DNA from: Xylophilus ampelinus
Lineage (GTDB): Bacteria; Pseudomonadota; Gammaproteobacteria; Burkholderiales; Burkholderiaceae_C
Reading direction: 5' to 3'
Assembly: GCF_901875635.1 (NCBI RefSeq)
Contig: NZ_CABFMN010000106.1
Coordinates: forward strand, 62,001 to 126,000
Length of the DNA: 64,000 nt
Of this stretch, positions 36,287 through 44,866 are shown in pieces; positions within the stretch are counted from its first letter, which is position 1; every line of letters begins with the position of its first letter. The notes beneath the pieces are model-generated. The model did no database searches, was not told the origin of the DNA, and saw only the letters and a list, made by a program, of their open reading frames with translations. The position numbers were made by a program, and so were the translations under genes.

Positions 36287-37495
36287 TTGAAAACAGCCAA
36301 GTCCTTGCTCGTGGCCGCCGTGGCCGCGCTGTCCACCCTCGCCGCGCACGCGCAGAGCGATCCCGGCCTGACCGACAAGACCATCAGGATCGGCATGTTC
36401 GGCCCGCTGTCGGGCAACTCGATGGCCTATGGCTTCGACGTGATGAACGCGGCCAAGATGTACTACGACAAGGTCAACAAGGAAGGCGGCGTCAACGGCC
36501 GCAAGATCGAACTCGTGGTCGAGGACGACCGCTGCAACGCCAACGACCTGCTGGCCGCCGTGAAGAAGCTGACGGAGCAGGACAAGGTCTTCGCGCTCAA
36601 CGGAGGCTCCTGCTCCGCCGCGGTGGTGGGTGCGCGTGAATACGTCGAGCGCTCGCAGATCCCGCTGGTCATGCTCAACGCCTCGGGCGACGGCGCGCTG
36701 TATCCGCCGTCGAAGTACATCTACGGCGCCTTCTCCATCTCGCAGCGCGCGGTCGGCGGCTCGATGGTTCAGTTCGCGGCCGAACACCTCAAGGCCAAGA
36801 AGATCGGCTACATCAACCACGACGACGCCTACGGCGGCTGGAATCTGGAGGCCGCCGAGTTCCAGGCCAAGAAGCTGGGCGTGGATCTCCAGGTGCAGTC
36901 GGTGGCCCCCAACCTCACGGACGTGACGGCGCCGATGCTCAAGATTCGCGCCTCGAACCCCGACGTGCTGCTCATCACCACCTACGCCCGCCCCGTGAGC
37001 CTGCTGGTCAAGAAGGCGCAGGAACTGGGCTGGACCAAGCCGATCGTGATCGCCGTGAACGGCACGGCCGACCTGAAGCAGCTGGTCGAAAACGTGGGCA
37101 ACAAGGATGCGTTCAAGAACGTCTACCTGCAGGAAGTGATGGCCGACGTGGCCGGCGGCCCCAAGCTCAAGTGGGTGTACGACATGTACAAGGCCTACTA
37201 CCCCGAGCTGGCCGCCAAGCCCGGCTACCCGCAGACCTACATGCCGTACGGCATCCCGTCGGCGATGACGGTGGTCAATGCGCTGAAGGCTGCCGGCCCG
37301 CAGCTCACGCGCGAGAAGTTCCTCACGGCCCTGTCGCAGACCAAGTTCGAGTCGAACGTCATGGCCGGCCCGATCGAGCTCACGCCCACCGACCACGCCG
37401 GCCAGAAGTCGGCCATCTACCTGAAATTCGACGGCGAGAAGATGGCGGTGGTGCCCGGCGCCTACCGCAGCCTCTGGACCTACCAGCCCAAGTAA
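36287..37495 (+). CDS. livK: Branched-chain amino acid-type ABC transporter substrate-binding protein
   Basis: The 402-residue periplasmic receptor has a signal peptide (SLLVAAVAALSTLAAHAQS, cleavage near AHA-QS) and the type I binding-fold opening KTIRIGMFGPLSGNSMAYGF. AFALNGGSCSAAVVGAREYV and a segment like SQIPLVMLNASGDGALYPP form the ligand cleft. Such receptors in catabolic clusters often bind aromatic or cyclic acids rather than amino acids. The start is TTG 36287, with AAAGGAGA eight bases upstream; it fits the signal peptide perfectly. It is followed by genes for the two permeases and two ATPases of one complete importer. Confidence 0.88.
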   Translation: MKTAKSLLVAAVAALSTLAAHAQSDPGLTDKTIRIGMFGPLSGNSMAYGFDVMNAAKMYYDKVNKEGGVNGRKIELVVEDDRCNANDLLAAVKKLTEQDKVFALNGGSCSAAVVGAREYVERSQIPLVMLNASGDGALYPPSKYIYGAFSISQRAVGGSMVQFAAEHLKAKKIGYINHDDAYGGWNLEAAEFQAKKLGVDLQVQSVAPNLTDVTAPMLKIRASNPDVLLITTYARPVSLLVKKAQELGWTKPIVIAVNGTADLKQLVENVGNKDAFKNVYLQEVMADVAGGPKLKWVYDMYKAYYPELAAKPGYPQTYMPYGIPSAMTVVNALKAAGPQLTREKFLTALSQTKFESNVMAGPIELTPTDHAGQKSAIYLKFDGEKMAVVPGAYRSLWTYQPK

Positions 37496-37550
37496 CCCAA
37501 CCGGAGGGACGGGGCCGGACCGCCGACGCGCGGCCGGCCCCCGCAACGCT

Positions 37551-38453
37551 ATGAGTTTGAGTGAGATCTGGCTGTTCCTGCAGCAGGGCCTGCTGTCCGG
37601 GCTGGTGACTGGCAGCGTCTATGCGCTGCTGGCCATCGCCATCGTCGCCATCTTCAAGACCACCGACGTGCCGAACTTCGCCCAGGGCGAGATTTTCATG
37701 ATCGCGGGCTATGTGGCGCTGTCGCTGCTGCTGATTGCCGGCTGGTCGTACGCCGTGGTCATCCCCGTCACCGTGGTCGCCGTGGCGGTGGGCGCCGCGC
37801 TGTTCCAGCGCGTGGTGATGGAACGCGTGACGCATTCCAAGGGCGTGGGCCCTCAGCTGGTCATCGCCACGCTGGGCCTGGCCTACGCCCTCAAGGGCCT
37901 GGTGCGCCAGACCGGCCTGGGCGACACGCCGCGCTCGCTGCCTTCGCTGGTGTCGAACGACCCGGTGATCATCGGCGACGCCTTCCTCACGCGGCTGGAC
38001 GTGGCTATTTTCCTCACGTCGATCGCCGCCATGGTCCTCATCTACCTGATGTTCAGCCACACGCGCATCGGCAAGGCCATGCGCGCCGTGGGCATGAACC
38101 CGCGCGCCGCGCAGATCGTGGGCGTCCGCCTGTCGCGCATCCGCATGCTGGTGTGGGCCATGGCGGGCCTGATCTCCGCGCTCGCCGCGCTGCTCATCAC
38201 GCCCAAGATCCTGATCACGCCGGACATCGCGCACATCGCGATCCTGGCCTACGCGGCGGCCATCGTGGGTGGCTTCACCAGCCTGCCCGGCGCCGTGCTG
38301 GGCGGACTGATCATCGGCATCGTCGAGAACCTGGTGGGCCTGTTCATCTCGACCAACGCCATCGTCGTCGCGCCTTTCCTGGCCATCCTCGTCACGCTGA
38401 TCGTGCGGCCGCAAGGCATCCTGGGCGGCAAGCCGCAGGTGAAGAAAGTATGA
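37551..38453 (+). CDS. livH: Branched-chain-type ABC transporter permease, LivH family
   Basis: The 300-residue membrane subunit has about eight hydrophobic helices. The opening LFLQQGLLSGLVTGSVYALL is typical of LivH, as are FKTTDVPNFAQGEIFMIAGY and ARAVGMNPRAAQIVGVRL-type sequences. MRAVGMNPRAAQIVGV is the coupling loop that docks to the ATPase. The gene starts 55 bases after the receptor gene, preceded by a GC-rich stretch without strong hairpin, and overlaps livM by four bases. Confidence 0.92.
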   Translation: MSLSEIWLFLQQGLLSGLVTGSVYALLAIAIVAIFKTTDVPNFAQGEIFMIAGYVALSLLLIAGWSYAVVIPVTVVAVAVGAALFQRVVMERVTHSKGVGPQLVIATLGLAYALKGLVRQTGLGDTPRSLPSLVSNDPVIIGDAFLTRLDVAIFLTSIAAMVLIYLMFSHTRIGKAMRAVGMNPRAAQIVGVRLSRIRMLVWAMAGLISALAALLITPKILITPDIAHIAILAYAAAIVGGFTSLPGAVLGGLIIGIVENLVGLFISTNAIVVAPFLAILVTLIVRPQGILGGKPQVKKV

Positions 38454-39406
38454 GAACCATGACCCTCGACCGCTGGGCCCTGCTGGCCGCCGCGCTGGTG
38501 CTGATCGCCCTGCCCTTCACCGTGTCCGGCTACGTGCTGTACGTGGTCAACCTCCTGATGGTCTTCGTCGTGCTGGCCCTGGGCATGCACGTGGTGATCG
38601 GCGAGTCGGGCCAGTTCGCGCTCGCGCATGCCGCCTTCTTCGGCATCGGCATCTACACCGCCGGCATCATCAACACCGCCTGGCACCCGCCCTTCGTGCT
38701 GTCGATCCTCGCCGGCGGCCTGCTGTCGGCCGTGCTGGGCTACCTCATCGGCTACCTGGCGCTGCGCATGCGCGACATCTACCTGGCGCTGGCCACCTTC
38801 GCCTTCGGCGAAGCGATGCAATGGGTGTTCCTGAGCTGGGAGAAGGTCACCGGCGGCTCCAACGGCATGAAGATGGACCCGGCCGAGCTGTTCGGCCTGC
38901 GGCTGACCAACGACCTGCAGGCCTATCCCTTCGTGATCGTGCTGGCCGCGCTGATGCTGTGGCTCACGGTGGCGCTGGCGCGCTCGCAGTACGGCTCGGC
39001 GCTGCGGGCCGTGCGCGAGAGCGACGTCGCCGCCATGGCCATGGGCATCAACGTCAGGGCCATGAAGCAGAGCGCCTTCGCGATCTCGGCGGCCTTCGCC
39101 GGCATCGCGGGCGGCATGTACACGCTGTTCACCTCCTTCATCCACCCCGAGAGCCTGGGCTTCCAGACCACCATCCTGGTGCTGACCATGGTCGTGGTGG
39201 GCGGCATGGGCTCGGTGCGCGGCGCCGTGGCCGGCGCCATCGCCTTCGGACTCATCTCCGAACTGCTGCGCCAGCTCATGTCGGTGCAGGAAATCATCTA
39301 CGGCCTCATCCTCATGGGCTTCATGATGTTCAAGCCCAAGGGCCTGTTCGCGGACCGCAACCGCCGCGCCGCCCGCCCGGCCGCGCCGCGGGAGGTGCAG
39401 GCATGA
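38450..39406 (+). CDS. livM: Branched-chain-type ABC transporter permease, LivM family
   Basis: The 318-residue membrane subunit shows about nine hydrophobic helices and the LivM signatures LALGMHVVIGESGQFALAHA (in helix 2/3), YLALRMRDIYLALATFAFGE and the coupling loop ALRAVRESDVAAMAMGIN. The C-terminus is basic and cytoplasmic. ATG 38450 overlaps the livH stop (ATGA); a second ATG at 38459 is possible. It partners LivH, LivG and LivF and is coupled to livG by another four-base overlap. Confidence 0.92.
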   Translation: MRTMTLDRWALLAAALVLIALPFTVSGYVLYVVNLLMVFVVLALGMHVVIGESGQFALAHAAFFGIGIYTAGIINTAWHPPFVLSILAGGLLSAVLGYLIGYLALRMRDIYLALATFAFGEAMQWVFLSWEKVTGGSNGMKMDPAELFGLRLTNDLQAYPFVIVLAALMLWLTVALARSQYGSALRAVRESDVAAMAMGINVRAMKQSAFAISAAFAGIAGGMYTLFTSFIHPESLGFQTTILVLTMVVVGGMGSVRGAVAGAIAFGLISELLRQLMSVQEIIYGLILMGFMMFKPKGLFADRNRRAARPAAPREVQA

Positions 39407-40162
39407 GCGGGGAACGCCCCTTCCTGGAGGTGTCGGGCATCACGGTGCGCTTCGGCGGCCTGGTGGCGGTCAGCGACCTGTCCTTCGAGGTGGCGCGCGG
39501 CTCGATCCACGCGCTCATCGGCCCCAACGGCGCCGGCAAGTCGACCACCTTCAACTGCATCTCGCGCTACTACCAGCCGAGCGCGGGCCGCATCGTGGTC
39601 GACGGCGAGGACGTGACGCGCCATGCACCCACGCGCATGGCCGGCATGGGCATCGCGCGTACCTTCCAGAACCTCGAACTCTTCGGCGACCTGAGCGTGG
39701 CCGAGAACGTGCTGCTGGGCTGCCACTCGCACAGTGCCAACACCCTGGGCCGCCTGCTGCGACGCCCGAGCGGCGAGGTCCGCGACCTGGTCGACAGCCT
39801 GATCGAGCGCGTCGGCCTGACGCACGACCGCGACACCCGCGCCAAGGAACTCGACTTCGGCCACCAGAAGCTCCTGGAGATCGCCCGCGCGCTGGCGCTC
39901 AAGCCGCGCCTGCTGCTGCTCGACGAGCCGGCCGCGGGCCTGCGCAACCGCGACATCGAGCACCTGGACCACCTGCTCACCGGGCTGGCCGAGAAGGACG
40001 GCATCACCGTGCTGCTGGTCGAGCACGTGATGCAGCTCGTCATGTCCATCTCGGACCGCATCACGGTGATGTCCTTCGGCCAGAAGATCGCCGAAGGCAC
40101 GCCCGCCGAGATCAGCGAGAACCCCACCGTGATCGAAGCCTACCTCGGCAAGGGAGCCGCGC

Positions 40163-40170
<8 letters not shown>
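39403..40170 (+). CDS. livG: ABC transporter ATP-binding protein, LivG family
   Basis: The 255-residue ATPase has Walker A LIGPNGAGKSTTFNCISR, Q-loop IARTFQNLELFGDLSV, Walker B LLLLDEPAAGL and H-loop VLLVEHVMQLV. The signature motif is degenerate (AKELDFGHQKLLEIARALAL, in place of LSGGQ), as is usual for LivG, where the L-(P/D)-(Y/F)-G form replaces it. LivG is about 20 residues longer than LivF, as here. It energises import with LivF. The 8-base overlap with livF shows tight coupling. Confidence 0.93.
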
Positions 40171-40894
<724 letters not shown>

Positions 40895-40925
40895 GCACGC
40901 CCTCATCCCGTCAGGAGCATTTCGG

Positions 40926-41678
40926 ATGGATCTGTTGAAGGACAAGCTCGCGCTGGTGACCGGCGCGGGCGGCGGGCTGGGGTCGGCCATCTCGCTGGGC
41001 TTTGCGGGCGAAGGCGCCCGCGTGATCGTGGCCGACGTCGACGCGGCGCGAGCCGAAGCCACCGCCGCCCGCATCACCGCTGCGGGCGGCCAGGCCTGGA
41101 GCGTGGCGATCGACGTGCGCGACCGCGCCGCCGTGCAGGCCTGCGCGGCCGACCTGGAGGCCCGGCTGGGCCCGATCGACCTGCTGGTCAACAACGCCGG
41201 CATCTCGGGCCGGGCGCGCATCGACGACCCGAACGCCACCGAGGTGTGGGACCGCCTCATCGAGGTCAACCTGCAGGGCCTGTTCAACGTCACGCACGCC
41301 TTCGTGCCGGCCCTCAAGAAGACGCGCGGCTGCATCGTCAACCTCTCGTCCATCGTCGCCTTCGTCAGCGGCATCTCGTCGGCGGGCTACATCGCGTCCA
41401 AGGGCGCGGTGCGCTCGCTGACACAGGCGCTGGCGCGCGACCTGGCGCCCTTCGGCGTGCGCACCAATGCCGTCGCTCCGGGTTTGATGCTGACCGAGAT
41501 GGTCGCCCCCCAGCTGGCCGTGCCCGGCGGCACCGACTGGTACATGAAGCGCGTGCCGATGGCACGCGGCGGCGAGGTCGACGAGATCGTCGGCCCCGTG
41601 GTCTTCCTCTGCTCGCCCATGGCCAGCTATGTCAACGGGGTGGTGCTGCCGGTGGACGGCGGCTTCCTCTCGGCCTGA
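40926..41678 (+). CDS. Short-chain dehydrogenase/reductase
   Basis: The 250-residue classical SDR has ALVTGAGGGLGSAISLGFAG, LLVNNAGISGRARIDD, Ser in IVNLSSIVAFVSG, and Tyr-Lys in YIASKGAVRSLTQALA. The C-terminus ends VNGVVLPVDGGFLSA. Asp at the end of the second beta strand (VIVADVDAA) indicates NAD(H). FabG-like in form, it may oxidise a cyclic alcohol in the pathway. It follows the transporter after 31 bases (GTCAGGAG ribosome site) and leads the next SDR by 19 bases. Confidence 0.9.
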   Translation: MDLLKDKLALVTGAGGGLGSAISLGFAGEGARVIVADVDAARAEATAARITAAGGQAWSVAIDVRDRAAVQACAADLEARLGPIDLLVNNAGISGRARIDDPNATEVWDRLIEVNLQGLFNVTHAFVPALKKTRGCIVNLSSIVAFVSGISSAGYIASKGAVRSLTQALARDLAPFGVRTNAVAPGLMLTEMVAPQLAVPGGTDWYMKRVPMARGGEVDEIVGPVVFLCSPMASYVNGVVLPVDGGFLSA

Positions 41679-41697
41679 AAACGGAATCATCGGACAC

Positions 41698-42447
41698 ATG
41701 GACAACAACACCAACAGCAACAGCCGACCGATCGCCCTCGTCACCGGCGGCGCCGGCGGCATGGGCCTGGCCACCGTCGAGCGCCTGGCGCGCGACGGCT
41801 ACACCGTGGTCATGGTCGACCGCGATGGAGCCCTGGCCACGCGCGAAACCGCACGCCTGCAGACGCAGGGCCTGGACGTGCAGTGCCGCGTGCTCGACCT
41901 CACCGACGAGGCCGCCGTGCGCGCGCTGGTGCAGTCGCTGCCGCCCGTGTGCGCGCTGGTCAACAACGCCGGCATCTTCGACGAACGCAAGTTCATGGAG
42001 GTGAGCAACGCCGACTTCCGCCGCGCCTACGAGGTCAACCTCATTGCCGTCGCGACGCTGACGCAGGAGGTGGCGAAGACCATGCCCGAGGGCGGGCGCA
42101 TCGTGAACATCGCCTCGCGCGCCTACCTGGGTGCGAAGAACCATCCGCACTACGTCGCGTCGAAGGCGGCGGTGGTCGGCTACACGCGTGCGAGCGCGAT
42201 GGAGCTGGCCCCCCGCGGCATCCTCGTGAACGCCATCGCACCCGGGCTGATCGACACGCCGATCCTGCGCGCGCTCACGCCCGAGCGGCTGGCCGCGCAG
42301 CTCGCGCTGCAGCCCACGGGGCAGGCCGGCCGGCCCGAAGACATCGCGCAGGCCGTCGCCTTCCTGGTGTCGCCGCAAACCGGCTTCATCACCGGCCAGG
42401 TGCTGTTCGTCGACGGCGGCAAATCGCTGGGCGGGTCCGGCGCATGA
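41698..42447 (+). CDS. Short-chain dehydrogenase/reductase
   Basis: The 249-residue SDR has ALVTGGAGGMGLATVERLAR, ALVNNAGIFDERKFME, Ser in IVNIASRAYLGAKNHP, and Tyr-Lys in HYVASKAAVVGYTRASAM. MVDRDGA at the end of strand 2 indicates NAD. An Asn/Ser-rich start (DNNTNSNSRP) precedes the fold. It belongs to a different branch from the upstream SDR, so the two probably act on different steps. It overlaps the flavoprotein gene by four bases (ATGA), so translation is coupled. Confidence 0.9.
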   Translation: MDNNTNSNSRPIALVTGGAGGMGLATVERLARDGYTVVMVDRDGALATRETARLQTQGLDVQCRVLDLTDEAAVRALVQSLPPVCALVNNAGIFDERKFMEVSNADFRRAYEVNLIAVATLTQEVAKTMPEGGRIVNIASRAYLGAKNHPHYVASKAAVVGYTRASAMELAPRGILVNAIAPGLIDTPILRALTPERLAAQLALQPTGQAGRPEDIAQAVAFLVSPQTGFITGQVLFVDGGKSLGGSGA

Positions 42448-44150
42448 AGGCCGGCACCTGGGACGCCGAGTACGACGTCGTCGTGGTCGGCGCGGGCGCG
42501 GGCGGCATGGCCGCGGCGCTCACCGCGAAGATCGAGGGCTGCAGCGTGCTGCTGGTGGAGAAGACCGATCGCGTGGGCGGCTCCACCGCCGTGTCGGGCG
42601 GCGCGGTGTGGGCACCGCTCAACGCGCAGTCCGCGAAGGTCGGCCACCCGGACAGCTTCGAGAAGGCATGGACGTACATGCGCAACACCGTGGGCGATGC
42701 CGCCCCGGCCGCGCTGCAGGAGGCCTTCCTGCGCGAGGGCGCGGGCATGGTCGACTACTTCGAGAAGCACACCGCCGTGCGCCTCGTGGCGCGCAGCTTC
42801 TCGCCCGACTACCACCCCGACCGGCAGGGCGCCGCGATGGGCGGCCGCTCGCTCGACCCGGCCATGTTCGACGGCCGCGAACTCGGCCCGAAGTTCAAGG
42901 AACTGCGCGACCCGCTGCCCGAGTTCATGGTGCTCGGCGGCATGATGATCACGATGACCGACGCCAAGCACCTGCTGGCCGTCACGAAGTCGTTCAAGTC
43001 CTGGCGCGAAGGCATGAAGCTGGTGCTGCGCTACTTCGCCGACCGGCTGCGCGGCTACCACCGCGGCACCCGCGTCGTGCTGGGCAACGCGCTGGCGGCA
43101 CGCCTCTTCAAAAGCGTGCTCGACCACAAGATCGACTACTGGCTGGGCACGCCGCTGCAACAGCTCGAACGCGAGGACGGCGCCGTGACCGGCGTCGCCG
43201 TGGTGCGTCAGGGCCGGCCCACGCGCGTGCGGGCGCGCCGTGGCGTGGTCGTGGCCACAGGCGGTTTTCCCTGGAACGAGGCACTGCGCGGCGAACAGTA
43301 CCCGCAGCCCACCGGCGCCTGGTCGATGTCGCCCGAGGGCAACCGCGGCGAGGGCATCGCGCTGGCCCGCGACGCCGGCGCCGTGCTGGGCCGGGGCCAC
43401 ACCAACCCGGCCTTCTGGGCGCCGGTGTCGGTGCTGCAGCGCCCCGACGGCAGCGTGACGCGCTACCCGCACCTCGTGTGGGACCGTGCCAAGCCGGGCC
43501 TGATGGCCGTCAACGGTGCGGCGCAGCGCTTCGTCAACGAGTCGACCTCGTACCACGAGTTCGTGCGCGCCATGTACCGCTCGCACGAGACCGTGCCCAC
43601 GATGCCGGCCTACCTGGTGTGCGACCACGACTTCATGGAGAAGTGGGGCATGGGCCTGGCGCTGCCCGGTGGCCGGGCGCGGGAGCACCTGGTGAAGGCC
43701 GGCTACCTGCACAAGGCGCCCACGCTGCGTGCGCTGGGCGAGGCGCTGGGCCTGGACGGCATGGCCCTCGAAGCCACCGCGGCACGCTTCAACGCACTCG
43801 CCGAGCAGGGCCGCGACGACGATTTCGGCAAAGGCGGCACCGAATACAACCGCTACCTCGGCGACGCCGATCACCGGCCCAACCCCTGCCTCGGGCCGCT
43901 GCGGCGCGGGCCGTTCTACGCCGTCGAGGTCTATGCGGGCGACATCGGCACCGCCGTGGGCATCGCCTGCAACGAGAACGCCCAGGCACTCGACGCGGCC
44001 GGCCGGCCGATCCCCGGCCTGTACGCCGCCGGCAACGACATGCACTCGGTGATGGGCGGCGAGTATCCCGCGCCGGGCATCACCCTCGGCCCGGCGTTGA
44101 CCTTCGGCTGGATCGCCGGCCGCCACCTCGCGCAAGCGCACGACCGATGA
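42444..44150 (+). CDS. FAD-dependent oxidoreductase, 3-ketosteroid 1-dehydrogenase-like (fumarate reductase flavoprotein superfamily)
   Basis: The 568-residue flavoprotein opens with YDVVVVGAGAGGMAAALTAK and DRVGGSTAVSGGAVWAPLN, and later has GVVVATGGFPWNEALRG and, near the end, GLYAAGNDMHSVMGGEYPAP and GITLGPALTFGWIAG. The combination matches the 3-ketosteroid delta1-dehydrogenase/3-oxocyclohexane type, which puts a double bond next to a ring ketone. MNRYLGDADHRPNPCLGPL-like segments and RFVNESTSYHEFVRAM (with Tyr) are typical. There is no sign that steroids are the substrate: no other steroid genes are near. It comes after two SDRs that could supply the ketone, and 22 bases before a GST. 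Confidence 0.87.
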   Translation: MKAGTWDAEYDVVVVGAGAGGMAAALTAKIEGCSVLLVEKTDRVGGSTAVSGGAVWAPLNAQSAKVGHPDSFEKAWTYMRNTVGDAAPAALQEAFLREGAGMVDYFEKHTAVRLVARSFSPDYHPDRQGAAMGGRSLDPAMFDGRELGPKFKELRDPLPEFMVLGGMMITMTDAKHLLAVTKSFKSWREGMKLVLRYFADRLRGYHRGTRVVLGNALAARLFKSVLDHKIDYWLGTPLQQLEREDGAVTGVAVVRQGRPTRVRARRGVVVATGGFPWNEALRGEQYPQPTGAWSMSPEGNRGEGIALARDAGAVLGRGHTNPAFWAPVSVLQRPDGSVTRYPHLVWDRAKPGLMAVNGAAQRFVNESTSYHEFVRAMYRSHETVPTMPAYLVCDHDFMEKWGMGLALPGGRAREHLVKAGYLHKAPTLRALGEALGLDGMALEATAARFNALAEQGRDDDFGKGGTEYNRYLGDADHRPNPCLGPLRRGPFYAVEVYAGDIGTAVGIACNENAQALDAAGRPIPGLYAAGNDMHSVMGGEYPAPGITLGPALTFGWIAGRHLAQAHDR

Positions 44151-44172
44151 ACCGCTGACCCGCCGAAACACC

Positions 44173-44781
44173 ATGCAGATGTACTTCTCCCCCTTCTCGC
44201 CCTACGTCCGCAAATGCCTCGTCACGGCCCACGAACTGGGCCTGAACGACCGCGTGCAATTGCTGCCATCGAACGCGAACCCGGTCACGCGCGACCGCGC
44301 AATCATCGAAAAGAACCCGCTGGGCAAGGTGCCCACCTTCGTCACTGACGAGGGCGCGGTGCTCTACGACAGCCGCGTGGTGTGCGAGTACCTCAACGAC
44401 CTGGCGAAGGGCTCGCTCTTCCCGGCCGGTGGCGATGCGCGCTGGGCCACGCTGACCCTGCAGGCCCTGGGCGACGGCATCCTCGACGGCGCGCTGATCG
44501 CCCGCTACGAGGACGTGGCGCGCCCCGAGCCGCTGCGCTGGCCCGAATGGCGCACCGCGCAGCTCGACAAGGCAGAGACCTCGCTTGCACACCTGTCGGC
44601 CCACCCCGAGCTGATCGCGCCGGGGCGCGTGGACATCGGCACCCTCACCGTCGCGTGCGCGCTCTGGTACCTGGACCTGCGCTTCGCGGATTTCGGCTGG
44701 CGGGACCGGCACCCTGCCGTCGCGGCCTGGTACGCCGGGTTCTCGGCGCGGCCCTCGCTGTCGGCGACCTGGTCGCTCTGA
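44173..44781 (+). CDS. Glutathione S-transferase family protein
   Basis: The 202-residue protein has a thioredoxin-like N-domain (MQMYFSPFSPYVRKCLVTAH, with SPYVRK as the active-site start) and the glutathione-binding NPLGKVPTFVTDEG and LYDSRVVCEYLND. The C-terminal helical domain includes GRVDIGTLTVACALWYLDLR. It is probably cytosolic. As the last gene of the SDR/liv/flavoprotein cluster, it could conjugate an electrophilic enone made by the flavoprotein, or simply detoxify; this is inferred. A family-2 repeat starts nine bases after the stop. Confidence 0.88.
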   Translation: MQMYFSPFSPYVRKCLVTAHELGLNDRVQLLPSNANPVTRDRAIIEKNPLGKVPTFVTDEGAVLYDSRVVCEYLNDLAKGSLFPAGGDARWATLTLQALGDGILDGALIARYEDVARPEPLRWPEWRTAQLDKAETSLAHLSAHPELIAPGRVDIGTLTVACALWYLDLRFADFGWRDRHPAVAAWYAGFSARPSLSATWSL

Positions 44782-44789
44782 TCGCGAAA

Positions 44790-44862
44790 GATCGTAACGA
44801 ACGTGACGAATTCGGTCGCAGCGCCCGGCTGACGGGCGCTGGCGGCCGATTGCACTTTGCCG
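44790..44862 (+). repeat. Family-2 dispersed repeat, copy c
   Basis: The copy reads GATCGTAACGAACGTGACGA, ATTCGGTCGC, then AGCGCCCGGCTGACGGGCGC with TGGCGGCCGATTGCACTTTG after it. It lies between the convergent ends of the GST and cytochrome oxidase genes. Its AGCGCCC/GGGCGCT arms pair exactly. Of the three copies this one and copy b are the most alike in the central hairpin. Confidence 0.85.
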
Positions 44863-44866
44863 TTCT